Source of the DNA: CG2-30-51-40 sp041753575
Lineage (GTDB): Bacteria; Desulfobacterota; DSM-4660; Desulfatiglandales; Desulfatiglandaceae
Direction of reading: 5' to 3'
DNA length: 64,000 nt
NCBI GenBank assembly: GCA_041753575.1
Contig: JBGSUA010000099.1
Coordinates: 9,041-73,040 of the forward strand
Shown: positions 24,536 through 32,836 of the stretch, piece by piece
Position numbering within the stretch: position 1 is the stretch's first letter
Layout of the letters: each line of letters starts with the position of its first letter
Program-made: the position numbers and the translations under genes
Notes under the pieces: generated by a model
The model's input: the letters and a program-made list of their open reading frames with translations, nothing else
What the model was told of the DNA's origin: nothing
Databases searched by the model: none

Positions 24536-24689
24536 GGATCACTCCCCGTGGGCTGATAAGCTTACTACTCGTCTCGCGGCAATATGGTCATTCGTAGCGC
24601 CGGGCCTGTGGCCTCCGGAATAGACCGTGTTTCTGCGCCTGCCCTAACCACGTCAGGCCTTATAGAATTGCAGGACGCCTAATAAATTC

Positions 24690-26579
24690 TCATATCTCGT
24701 TAACTGCGATGGCCGTCTCCATGGTGCCTTTTCTTCCGTCTCTGTAGGTGACGGTGGCCTCAACCCTGTAGGCGCCGCCATCTCCATAGAGTGCCTCTAT
24801 AAGCCCTCCATACTTGTCCTCCACAAAGGTACGCCTGAGTTTTCTCGTCCTCGTGAGCTCATCTTCATCGGCGTCAAATTCCTTGTGAAGATTTACAAAT
24901 CTTCGTATCCTGGTCCAATCAGGGAGGATTTTGTTGACCTTGCGTATCTCTTCCCTTATCAGATCTATGACCTCTTCTCTCTGGGACAGGTCAGTAAAGG
25001 TTGTGTAGGCGATGTGTCTTGCCTCCGCGAATCTTCCAACATTTTCAAGATCAATATTTATGAGAGCACTTACGAAGCCACGCTGAGCCCCCCCGACTAC
25101 GAGGGCATCCTTGATGTAAGGGCTGAACCTCAGCCTTATCTCGGTATATTGCGGCGAAAACTTCTTCCCGCCGGCAATTTCCTTGAGATCGTCCATCCTG
25201 TCCATTACGATAAGGTGGCCGTCTTCATCCTTGTGGCCGAAATCCCCGGTGCAGTACCAGCCGTCAACCATCTTAGCTTCGGTCGCCTCTTTGTTCTTGT
25301 AATAGCCTGCGTAAGGATATTTGCTCTTTACAAGGATCTCTCCTTCATCCGAGAGCTTTATCTCGACCCACGGAACAGGCGGGCCCGAGGTTTCAGGCCT
25401 CATATCGCCTCTCCTGGGCATGGTCATAACGCCCTGTTCCGTACTTCCGTAGAAGAGACGGATATCAATCCCCATGGCCTTGAAATACCGTATTATATCG
25501 GGGCTTACCGCCGCCCCCGCTGAATAGACGACCTTTACGTTTGAAAGTCCGAGTCTGTCTTTCAGTTGCCTGAAAACAGCGTAATAGGCAAGAAGGTATA
25601 AAAAAGTCTTCAAAAATCCTGGCCTCTTGCCACTTATATCGCAGTATCTAAGCCCCACAGGCAGGGCCATATTGTAAAAAAGGCGCCTGAGGAAGGTGGA
25701 GTCCATCATCTTCGCCTGAACCATCCGGTTTAAATTCTCCCAAAGCCTGGCTCCGAAGAAAAGCACCGCTGGGCCGATCTCCCTTATATTCTCGTGTACT
25801 GTTTCAGGCTCCTCAGGAAAGTTGACCACCATGGGAGCTATGATATTTCCTGCGATGCCGATGCCCTGTTCAGTGATCCAGGCAGGTGGGATGAATGACA
25901 GGTACTCAAAGTCCTTGCCCATCCATCCGTCCAGTCTCGCCCATTCACTGACGGAAAGCATGAGCCAGTTCTGGGTGAGCATGGCTCCCTTGGGAAGACC
26001 AGTGGTTCCGCTGGTATAGCATATAACCGCCACATCATGGCCCTTCCCCGAGTCAATCATTTTGTCAAAAAACCCTTGATTTGCCTTTTCATAGGCCTTG
26101 CCGATCTCTAACACCTCATCGAGCTGAAGCATTATAGGGTCGTTATAACTCCACAAGCCCTTTGCATCCCAGTAGATCACCTTTTTGAGCCTCGGCAATT
26201 GGCCTTTGATCTCCAGGAGTTTGTCCACCTGCTCCTGGTCGTGCGCGACTACAAAGGTAGAGTCTGAGTGCTCCACATAATATTTCACCTCTGATGGCAG
26301 ACAGTCCGTAAATATCCCTACCGCGGCACCGCCGGCCGACTGTGCTGCCAGTTCGGCCCAGAACCATTCGGGTTTGTTCTCGCCCAGGATGGAGACTTTA
26401 TCCCCCTTTTCAAGGCCCAGGCTCTTGAGTCCGAGGCACAACCATTTGACTTTGAGGAAGTAATCCTCCCAGGTGTATTCCCTCCAGATGCCCCTGTCCT
26501 TTACCCTCATCGCTATGGATTTGGAGCCTAAAATGTGGAAGTTCTCCCTCAGCGCCTGCGGAAGTGTTTCAAGAGCCAT
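24690..26579 (-). CDS. Long-chain-type acyl-CoA synthetase (AMP-forming)
   Basis: 629 residues of the FadD15/LACS-like ANL branch. Motifs: VICYTSGTTGLPKGAMLTQN, YLSFIPPAWITEQGIGI, RLFYGSTEQGVMTMPRRGDM, GWYCTGDFGHKDEDGHLIVM and DRMDDLKEIAGGKKFSPQYTE. Length and the insertion between A5 and A8 fit this branch, which activates long-chain or aromatic carboxylic acids. It sits between livG and livH, so uptake and CoA activation are genetically linked. This arrangement is known for benzoate/4-hydroxybenzoate and fatty-acid uptake clusters; which applies here is unknown. Unlike the ligase at 18400, its phosphate loop is canonical. Confidence 0.9.
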   Translation of the reverse strand: MALETLPQALRENFHILGSKSIAMRVKDRGIWREYTWEDYFLKVKWLCLGLKSLGLEKGDKVSILGENKPEWFWAELAAQSAGGAAVGIFTDCLPSEVKYYVEHSDSTFVVAHDQEQVDKLLEIKGQLPRLKKVIYWDAKGLWSYNDPIMLQLDEVLEIGKAYEKANQGFFDKMIDSGKGHDVAVICYTSGTTGLPKGAMLTQNWLMLSVSEWARLDGWMGKDFEYLSFIPPAWITEQGIGIAGNIIAPMVVNFPEEPETVHENIREIGPAVLFFGARLWENLNRMVQAKMMDSTFLRRLFYNMALPVGLRYCDISGKRPGFLKTFLYLLAYYAVFRQLKDRLGLSNVKVVYSAGAAVSPDIIRYFKAMGIDIRLFYGSTEQGVMTMPRRGDMRPETSGPPVPWVEIKLSDEGEILVKSKYPYAGYYKNKEATEAKMVDGWYCTGDFGHKDEDGHLIVMDRMDDLKEIAGGKKFSPQYTEIRLRFSPYIKDALVVGGAQRGFVSALINIDLENVGRFAEARHIAYTTFTDLSQREEVIDLIREEIRKVNKILPDWTRIRRFVNLHKEFDADEDELTRTRKLRRTFVEDKYGGLIEALYGDGGAYRVEATVTYRDGRKGTMETAIAVNEI

Positions 26580-26584
26580 ATCTA

Positions 26585-27361
26585 TCAGTCCTCCCCAAGA
26601 TAAGCCCTTATCACCCTTTTATCCGACCTGATCTCGGAAGGGCGCCCCTCTGCTATCTTTCGTCCGAAGTCAAGTACAGCCACTCTGCTGCATATATCCA
26701 TAACCACGTCCATATCGTGCTCAACAAGAACTATGGGTATCTTCTTGAGTTCATAGATATCAAGTATGAACCTGGCCATATCCTCCTTCTCTTCAACATT
26801 CATTCCCGCCATAGGTTCATCGAGTAAGAGCGCGGAAGGTTCCATGCAAAGTGCCCTTGCAAGATCAACGCGCTTTCTCTGTCCATAAGGAAGTGAGGCA
26901 ACAACCTTTTTTCTGATGGATTCCATCTCAAGCAGATCAATGACCTCCTCGACCTCTTCCCTGTGTGATATCTCCTCATTTCTTGCCGGCCCGAAGAAAA
27001 GCGAACCCATAAGGGCTCCCCGCCGCATCAAGATGTGTCTTGCCGCCATGAGGTTCTCCAGGGCGGTCAGCCCCGAAAAGAGCTCTATGTTTTGAAATGT
27101 CCTTGCTATTCCCATCTCTGCTATTCTGTGAGGTTTGAGCTGTGTAATGTCTTTTCCCTTGTAGAGAATCTCACCTTCATAGGGATGATAAAACCCGTTT
27201 ATGCAATTAAAAAGGCTCGTCTTGCCCGCGCCGTTGGGGCCTATTACCGCAAGGATCTCTCTTGCGCGGACGTCCAGACCAATTTCATGAAGCACCTGCA
27301 ATCCCCCAAACCGCAGGGAAAGCTTTCTGATTTCTATTATTGGAGGATCAATGCCGACCAT
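26585..27361 (-). CDS. livG: Branched-chain-type ABC transporter ATPase LivG
   Basis: 258 residues: Walker A GPNGAGKTSLFNCINGFYHP, the LivG-type signature LPYGQRKRVDLARALCMEPS, Walker B LLLDEPMAGMNVEEKEDMAR and switch VLVEHDMDVVMDICSRVAVL, ending in the family AYLGED. Partner of LivF. Starts 3 nt after the TetR stop and ends 5 nt before the ligase gene, so the promoter must lie before tetR. Confidence 0.93.
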   Translation of the reverse strand: MVGIDPPIIEIRKLSLRFGGLQVLHEIGLDVRAREILAVIGPNGAGKTSLFNCINGFYHPYEGEILYKGKDITQLKPHRIAEMGIARTFQNIELFSGLTALENLMAARHILMRRGALMGSLFFGPARNEEISHREEVEEVIDLLEMESIRKKVVASLPYGQRKRVDLARALCMEPSALLLDEPMAGMNVEEKEDMARFILDIYELKKIPIVLVEHDMDVVMDICSRVAVLDFGRKIAEGRPSEIRSDKRVIRAYLGED

Positions 27362-27364
27362 GTC

Positions 27365-28045
27365 CTATAACCTGCCGCAAGCCGCACTGGAGCCTACTGC
27401 CCTTTGTGCCTGAATACTTTTTCTGAAAAGGTCTATGGCAAGACCGAAAGTCTCCTTGAAGAAGTTCTTCTCAGGATTCACCATCCGCTTGCTCTCCTCC
27501 CAGAGAACAGTGCCTGTGAAGGTGCTCCAGATGATATCCGCAAGCGCCGTCGGATGATGTCTGTTAAAAAGACCCTGATTCATTCCTTCTTCAAGTATGG
27601 AACTCAGGATCCTGAGGCAGGACGAGGCAATCTCATTAAGCCGATCTGCGCGCTCAGGGGGAAGGTTTTGAAGCCCGTCGCTTGCCTGGAGATGAAAAAG
27701 ATTTACAAGGATAAGATGATCAAAACAGAAAACATCATAGAAAAGCTTCTTGAGGGCCTCAACCTTCTTATCCGCGTTGAGGCCTTTATCCTTCTCCAGG
27801 GCAGAAAGCCTTTCAAAGAGGTAGTTCAGAAGCTGTAGATTGAGAGAAACGTAGATGTCGTCTTTGTTCTTGAAATAAAGATATAGCGCGGCGGGGCTGA
27901 GTTCAGCGGATCTGGCAATATCATCAACGGTTGCGGCACTGTATCCCTTCCGGTGGAATACCCTTTTAGCGGCATCGAGGATCTCGGCCTGTCTCCTCTT
28001 CTGCTGGCTTTCCTTCTCCCTTTTCTTACGTTCGGAAATGCCCAC
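27365..28045 (-). CDS. TetR-family regulator of the liv/acyl-CoA operon
   Basis: 226 residues from a GTG with AGGAGA upstream. The N-terminal helix-turn-helix reads AKRVFHRKGYSAATVDDIAR then SAELSPAALYLYFKNKDDIY, the standard TetR DNA-binding domain; the C-terminal ligand domain is unassigned. As first gene of the operon it is expected to repress its own promoter and be released by an acyl-CoA or the imported acid (inference from similar clusters). The basic extension MGISERKKREKESQQKRRQ before the HTH is notable. Confidence 0.9.
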   Translation of the reverse strand: MGISERKKREKESQQKRRQAEILDAAKRVFHRKGYSAATVDDIARSAELSPAALYLYFKNKDDIYVSLNLQLLNYLFERLSALEKDKGLNADKKVEALKKLFYDVFCFDHLILVNLFHLQASDGLQNLPPERADRLNEIASSCLRILSSILEEGMNQGLFNRHHPTALADIIWSTFTGTVLWEESKRMVNPEKNFFKETFGLAIDLFRKSIQAQRAVGSSAACGRL

Positions 28046-28065
28046 GCAAAGGTCTCCTGCCTTGC

Positions 28066-28124
28066 TAAACGCCGTTCATTTAACTGACGGGCCTTCATAT
28101 AGACTCTTGAAGGCGCTAAGTCAA
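28066..28124 (-). promoter_or_regulatory. Promoter and candidate TetR operator of the liv operon
   Basis: On the minus strand TTGACT (28124-28119) and TATATG (28101-28096) are 17 nt apart. Between the likely start point (~28089) and the GTG of the regulator gene lies the near-palindrome TGAACG-G-CGTTTA (28078-28066, one mismatch per half), well placed for autorepression. Its assignment as an operator is inference. Confidence 0.45.
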
Positions 28125-28251
28125 GGCAAAAAACGGATACAGCGATTTCATTGGCGGCAATGTATAAATGCCACCCCTTCAGGGTCTCGATTTTCTTTGC
28201 CAGTGTTTGCTCGACAATGTTATTCTAATCAGCCGTCGGGGAGGACCAAGC

Positions 28252-29145
28252 ATGATTAATCCTAAAAGAAGCGACACATTCCCTTCTGCGCACGAGGATG
28301 CGAAGGCAGCCGAGCTATGTCCGGTATCGCCCCAGACCCTTTCTGATTCCTATCGTCTGGCCTATACGGATTACGATTTCATGATGCGCGATGAACTCCG
28401 TCCGGTGCGTCTTCAACTTGAGCTTATGAAGCCGGAACTCATATTGAACAGGCATCAAATCCAGGGAACCGTTGTGATCTTCGGAAGCTCAAGAATACCG
28501 GTACCTGAGGAGGCCCGCAGGCAACTCATGGCTGCTAAGGACGGAGCAAAGCAAAACCCTAATGACGAATCCTTTGTAAGGGTAGTGGAAAGGGCTAGCA
28601 GGACTATGGAGAGATCCAGATATTATGAGGAGGCCCGCAAACTTGCCCGTCTTGTTTCCGAGGCCAACAAGGCATCTTCCGTCTTCAATCTGGTGGTGGT
28701 GACGGGTGGAGGGCCGGGGATAATGGAGGCGGCCAACAGAGGGGCAAGCGAAGCAGACTGCATAAGCGTTGCGCTGAATATAGTTCTTCCTCATGAACAG
28801 AGGCCGAATCCTTACATAACACCCGAACTTTGTTTCCAGTTCCATTATTTTGCAATAAGAAAGATGCACTTTCTCATGCGTGCAAAGGCCCTGGTGGTAT
28901 TTCCCGGCGGCTACGGAACCCTTGATGAACTCTTTGAGACCCTCACTTTGATTCAGACCGGAAAGATCAAACCTTTTCCGGTTCTTATATTCGGCAAGGC
29001 CTTCTGGGAAAGGATCATCAATTTCAATGTCCTAGTGGAGGAGGGAACCATCTCGGCAGAGGATATCGAGATATTTCGGTACGTGGAAACCGCCGAAGAG
29101 GCTTTTGGTATAATCTTAAAGACCTCTGATACTCAGGGCTCATAA
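28252..29145 (+). CDS. LOG-family Rossmann-fold protein (TIGR00730-like)
   Basis: 297 residues from the ATG at 28252 with GGGGAGGA upstream; the frame is open farther upstream but lacks a ribosome site there. The family catalytic motif PGGYGTLDELFETLTLIQTG and VVTGGGPGIMEAANRGASEA are intact. LOG proteins are nucleotide phosphoribohydrolases that release a base from a nucleoside 5'-monophosphate. The ~90-residue N-terminal extension (YRLAYTDYDFMMRDELRPVR) places it in the longer bacterial subgroup. Divergent from the TetR operon and followed 43 nt later by the AOR-like gene. Confidence 0.87.
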   Translation: MINPKRSDTFPSAHEDAKAAELCPVSPQTLSDSYRLAYTDYDFMMRDELRPVRLQLELMKPELILNRHQIQGTVVIFGSSRIPVPEEARRQLMAAKDGAKQNPNDESFVRVVERASRTMERSRYYEEARKLARLVSEANKASSVFNLVVVTGGGPGIMEAANRGASEADCISVALNIVLPHEQRPNPYITPELCFQFHYFAIRKMHFLMRAKALVVFPGGYGTLDELFETLTLIQTGKIKPFPVLIFGKAFWERIINFNVLVEEGTISAEDIEIFRYVETAEEAFGIILKTSDTQGS

Positions 29146-29188
29146 ACCGCCCGGGGGTTGTCTTTAGTAGCTGAAGCGGAGAAATGCC

Positions 29189-31075
29189 ATGAGTGAAAAG
29201 ACTTATTTCATCAAGGTACTTATGCTTGATGCATCGAGCGGCTTTTATAAGATCATGCGTTACAATGTCGGGGATTTCTTCGGGCCCGTTGATTTGGGCA
29301 TTCACCTCTCCTACAAACACAATAGCCTTAATATCGGGGCCGGGCTCTTTGCAGGATCAGTGTTCCCAGGCTCAAATCGTCTTATATTCACAGGGATATC
29401 CCCTTGCTGGCATGGGTTCTACATATCCTCCATGGGCGGAGCCGCCCTGGTCTTTGATAATCTTGGGATCAACATGCTTTCGATCATCGGCAGGGCGCCT
29501 CATCCTTCCATCATCTATCTAAACAGGAACCACGGAGAAGAAATTGAGGTGGAATTCGCCGAGGCAGCGCCCGATCTTGTATGGAATAAAGGGCGAAAAG
29601 GAGTTTACGCAGTTATGGAAGAGTCTCTCGATCTTTTCGGGGAAAGATATGAAAGCGATCCAAGGGTGCTCTCCTGCGGACCTGCATCTCTTTATAGCGA
29701 TTTTGGCGCGATTTGTTCCGCTCCCATTCAAAAGCGTTCACTGTCATTTGCAGACACATGGGCCGGAAGAGGCGGTTTTGGCTCCAAGCTCTTACAGGAG
29801 CACGGGATACTTGGAATCATATACGGCGGAACACACATTGACGAAGATTTATGTGACCGCTCGGTTGCCGATCAATGGTTTAAGGACAAATACAACCAGC
29901 GCATCGCGGCAAAGGATCTTGAGGCAACCACTAAATACAGATACGACCCAAAGTTTAATACCGGCGGCACCTTCGGGGTAAACTATGCCTCTATGGAGGG
30001 AAACATCCTTGCATTCAACTACCGAAGCGTCTATTGGAGCGAAGAAGAGCGAAGGGACTTGCACAGGCGCTTCATAGCAGATCATTATCTCAAGCAGTTC
30101 AATGAAGAAACAATTAAGCCTAAGAAGCAGAAGACCTGCGGAGAGCCTTGCGCGGCCGTCTGCAAGAAGCTCAACGGCCCCTACAAAAAAGACTATGAGC
30201 CCTATCAGGCCATGGGGCCTCTTTGCGGCATATTCGATCAGCGCGCGGCCGAGATGCTCAACCACCATTCCGACAGCCTGGGCTTCGACGCCATAGCCGC
30301 GGGAGGGGTGCTTTCGTGGCTCATGGATTGTCTGGATGAGGGGGTCATGGAACCTCAAGAGTTGGGGGTTGTTCAAAGACCGCACTGGGACCTTAAGTCC
30401 TTTCACGTTGTGGAAGACTCCATGCACAACGCAAGTATTGGAAAGGAACTCCTGGACGAGATGGTCCGGCCTGGGAGCAAGATCCCGCTCGGCCTCGGAG
30501 CCAGGAAATTCGCCCGCCGTCTGGCAAGGAAGAAAGGAAAGAGAATCATGGACCTTTTCGTCCATAACGCCTTTGCCAGGCAGGGCTGGATGATTCCAAA
30601 CCAGTACTGGACTCCAGGGGTATTCGCCCCCATGCCCATAGTTGGAAAATATTACATGCACTACGGCCAGGACTTCCTGCCTCCGAGGGAGCTCGGGAGA
30701 GAGAATGCCCGCCGCATGCTCAAGGAACTCATGTTGGACAATCTGGGAATATGCCGTTTTCACAGGGCATGGGCAGAGGATCTGATGCCCGACATAGTGG
30801 AGAAGATCTTCGGACTAAAGGACAGATTCCTCGAATCGGTAAGGCTAACCGCGAGCCGCATAGCAAGCAGGAATGCATCGGTTTTCTGGGAATCGGAGCG
30901 CAATATTGACGCGGTCTTAAGCTTTCTGAGAAGGAAGAAGGTGGACGGCGCGGAGAACCCTGACCTTGATCATTGGCTGGAGCTCTTCGCTCAGGACAAG
31001 CAGGCAGCGGCCTATGAATTCTGGTATGAGCTCCACAAGGGCATACACGAGACGCTTAGGGAGTTCCCCGCCTGA
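29189..31075 (+). CDS. Aldehyde ferredoxin oxidoreductase-like tungsten/molybdenum enzyme
   Basis: 628 residues. N-terminal AOR domain with the pterin-binding pattern (GAGLFAGSVFPGSNRLIFTG, YISSMGGAALVFDNLGINML). Then come CGEPCAAVCKKLNG and a later Cys in LDNLGICRFHR, which together ligate the [4Fe-4S] cluster in the family. SLGFDAIAAGGVLSWLMDCL and RQGWMIPNQYWTPG belong to the C-terminal domains. These enzymes oxidise aldehydes with ferredoxin or, in other subfamilies, reduce acids. The subfamily cannot be fixed by eye. No dedicated electron-transfer subunit lies next to it. GGAG precedes the ATG. Confidence 0.85.
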   Translation: MSEKTYFIKVLMLDASSGFYKIMRYNVGDFFGPVDLGIHLSYKHNSLNIGAGLFAGSVFPGSNRLIFTGISPCWHGFYISSMGGAALVFDNLGINMLSIIGRAPHPSIIYLNRNHGEEIEVEFAEAAPDLVWNKGRKGVYAVMEESLDLFGERYESDPRVLSCGPASLYSDFGAICSAPIQKRSLSFADTWAGRGGFGSKLLQEHGILGIIYGGTHIDEDLCDRSVADQWFKDKYNQRIAAKDLEATTKYRYDPKFNTGGTFGVNYASMEGNILAFNYRSVYWSEEERRDLHRRFIADHYLKQFNEETIKPKKQKTCGEPCAAVCKKLNGPYKKDYEPYQAMGPLCGIFDQRAAEMLNHHSDSLGFDAIAAGGVLSWLMDCLDEGVMEPQELGVVQRPHWDLKSFHVVEDSMHNASIGKELLDEMVRPGSKIPLGLGARKFARRLARKKGKRIMDLFVHNAFARQGWMIPNQYWTPGVFAPMPIVGKYYMHYGQDFLPPRELGRENARRMLKELMLDNLGICRFHRAWAEDLMPDIVEKIFGLKDRFLESVRLTASRIASRNASVFWESERNIDAVLSFLRRKKVDGAENPDLDHWLELFAQDKQAAAYEFWYELHKGIHETLREFPA

Positions 31076-31178
31076 TCCGCATCCTCCGGGTGCAGCCGGC
31101 GCTGACGAGGGAATCGCTCTTCCCTGATCGTTCCGGGGTTATTCGGGGAAAATAAATCTGTAAAAGTAAAGGACGTCC

Positions 31179-32675
31179 TTACTGGGGCGCCCGTTTCCTC
31201 TGACGTACATAGTCATGAAGCCTTACTATGGTCTTGTTGAGTTCATAGCGGCCGTCAGCGAATACACCGTAGTCGCCTCCGAAACCCATGGCTGATGCGA
31301 GGCGAATGGTATTGGCATAAATAACCCACGAATCCGCCCATACTCTCTCAGGCTCCTCATCAAAGGGGCTTCCCCCTTCGGACGGTCCCTTGGCATAGCC
31401 TTCAGCCCATATTCCGATAAGGATTTGCGTGGCTGTGAGAGTCTTTGCATTGGTCTCCTTTATTGAGCTTTCAAAGCGCTCCCACTGCCCTGCTACCGTT
31501 GAGGATCCGTGGCAGGCTCGGCAAATCGTCTGGATGCCTTTTCGTCTCGCCTCCATTTCTTTGATATCAATAAGGTAATCCGCCGCAAAGCCACCGGCAA
31601 AATCTGATGGAAGAGGCAGTCCGTCCTTGTTGCGGATAATGGTTATGTCCGGATTCTTAGGATGAGGGTGGGCGTATATGAGGCCGAAGATACGCCAGGG
31701 AAGCCTGTCGTTCATCCTGTGGGACCTCTTCGCAATCAGCTCTCCGTCGGAGCTTACCAGAAGGCTTACGTGACAGGCTGCGCATGTGGGCGCAGAGAAG
31801 TCCTTACCCACCGTCCAGGGAACCTTACTAAACTCCCAGTCCCTGCCGTGACTTGAGAAGATATTTCCGTGCTTGCTTGCTTCATAGACCTTGAAGGCAG
31901 GCACATCAGGCCCTACATGACATTGTTTGCAGGTGTAAGGCTTGCGGGCCGTTTCAATGGAAAAGCGATGTCTGGTATGACACGCCGCGCACGAACCGAT
32001 TGTGCCGTCGAGATTCACGCGGCCCGTTCCCTGGTTAGGCCATCCTTCTATCCTGGGAAACTCCATATCTCCATAATCATCATAGGTCCTCTTTTCTTTG
32101 CCTGTGATCTTAAGTACTGTACCATGGCAGTGATAGCAGGTTTCAGCTCTAGTAGCCCGGCTTGCGGGAGCGTTTTCCATTTCAGCCTTATCCCTCCCTA
32201 CAGCTCCCAGAATGCTGTGCTCAAGGAGGCCATAGAGCTTGTTTTCGGAAAGGTTTCCGTAGGCATGCGACATGAGATTCATGGAATACTGTTCGGCCTC
32301 CTCCGAATGGCAAACACGGCAGTCGCCCGGACTGACCGCCGTATAGACCTTATGATCATTATGGTCAAAAGCGTCGGCATGCTCTTTGGGCCTCATGCTA
32401 TGACATTCGGCGCATCCGACGGCCTTTCCCTTTAACCCATCCGGGATGTCCCTGCTTGAGACCTTCAATCCAGGCCCTTTCACACCAAGTGCATCGGAAG
32501 GACTCATCTGTGAGTGGCGGCTTTTTTGCCAGTCCTCCACTATCCCCGGATGAATGATGGAATGACATTCAAGGCATGCTTTCGTAGCATCGCTCAAGGC
32601 AGCCCCTGAAACCACACCGCCCAATCCACCAATCAGAACGGCGAAAACGACTATACCTGCGAACACAATCTTCAT
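31179..32675 (-). CDS. Octaheme cytochrome c, hydroxylamine-oxidoreductase-like
   Basis: 498 residues with a signal peptide (IVFAGIVVFAVLIGGLGG) and eight CXXCH sites: CLECH, CAECH, CRVCH, CYHCH, CAACH, CKQCH, CAACH and CRACH. Spacing and the C-terminal helical region (YANTIRLASAMGFGGDYGVF) match the HAO family of periplasmic multiheme proteins, which handle hydroxylamine, nitrite or hydrazine. The typical crosslinking Tyr region cannot be confirmed by eye; sequences without it are thought to reduce rather than oxidise. The ATG at 32675 is preceded by a run of nine G (plus-strand C, 32684-32692) that serves as its ribosome site. No other N-cycle genes adjoin it. Confidence 0.87.
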   Translation of the reverse strand: MKIVFAGIVVFAVLIGGLGGVVSGAALSDATKACLECHSIIHPGIVEDWQKSRHSQMSPSDALGVKGPGLKVSSRDIPDGLKGKAVGCAECHSMRPKEHADAFDHNDHKVYTAVSPGDCRVCHSEEAEQYSMNLMSHAYGNLSENKLYGLLEHSILGAVGRDKAEMENAPASRATRAETCYHCHGTVLKITGKEKRTYDDYGDMEFPRIEGWPNQGTGRVNLDGTIGSCAACHTRHRFSIETARKPYTCKQCHVGPDVPAFKVYEASKHGNIFSSHGRDWEFSKVPWTVGKDFSAPTCAACHVSLLVSSDGELIAKRSHRMNDRLPWRIFGLIYAHPHPKNPDITIIRNKDGLPLPSDFAGGFAADYLIDIKEMEARRKGIQTICRACHGSSTVAGQWERFESSIKETNAKTLTATQILIGIWAEGYAKGPSEGGSPFDEEPERVWADSWVIYANTIRLASAMGFGGDYGVFADGRYELNKTIVRLHDYVRQRKRAPQ

Positions 32676-32836
32676 AAACAAATCCCCCCCCCAAGACCCG
32701 GCCCGAACAAAAAACTCTATGGTTTACCTTATAATAAATAGTTGTTAACATACGCGACCGACATGTGCAAGGTTAAGCGGAGCCGCCTGAATCAGAAAAA
32801 CTTTCTGGTGGAATCCCTGTAACTTCTTAGAGAAAG

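Noticed and set aside
29849..30763. 304-residue minus-strand ORF inside the AOR-like gene
   Set aside because: Produced by codon bias of the coding strand; no motif, no ribosome site, and the plus-strand enzyme is unambiguous.
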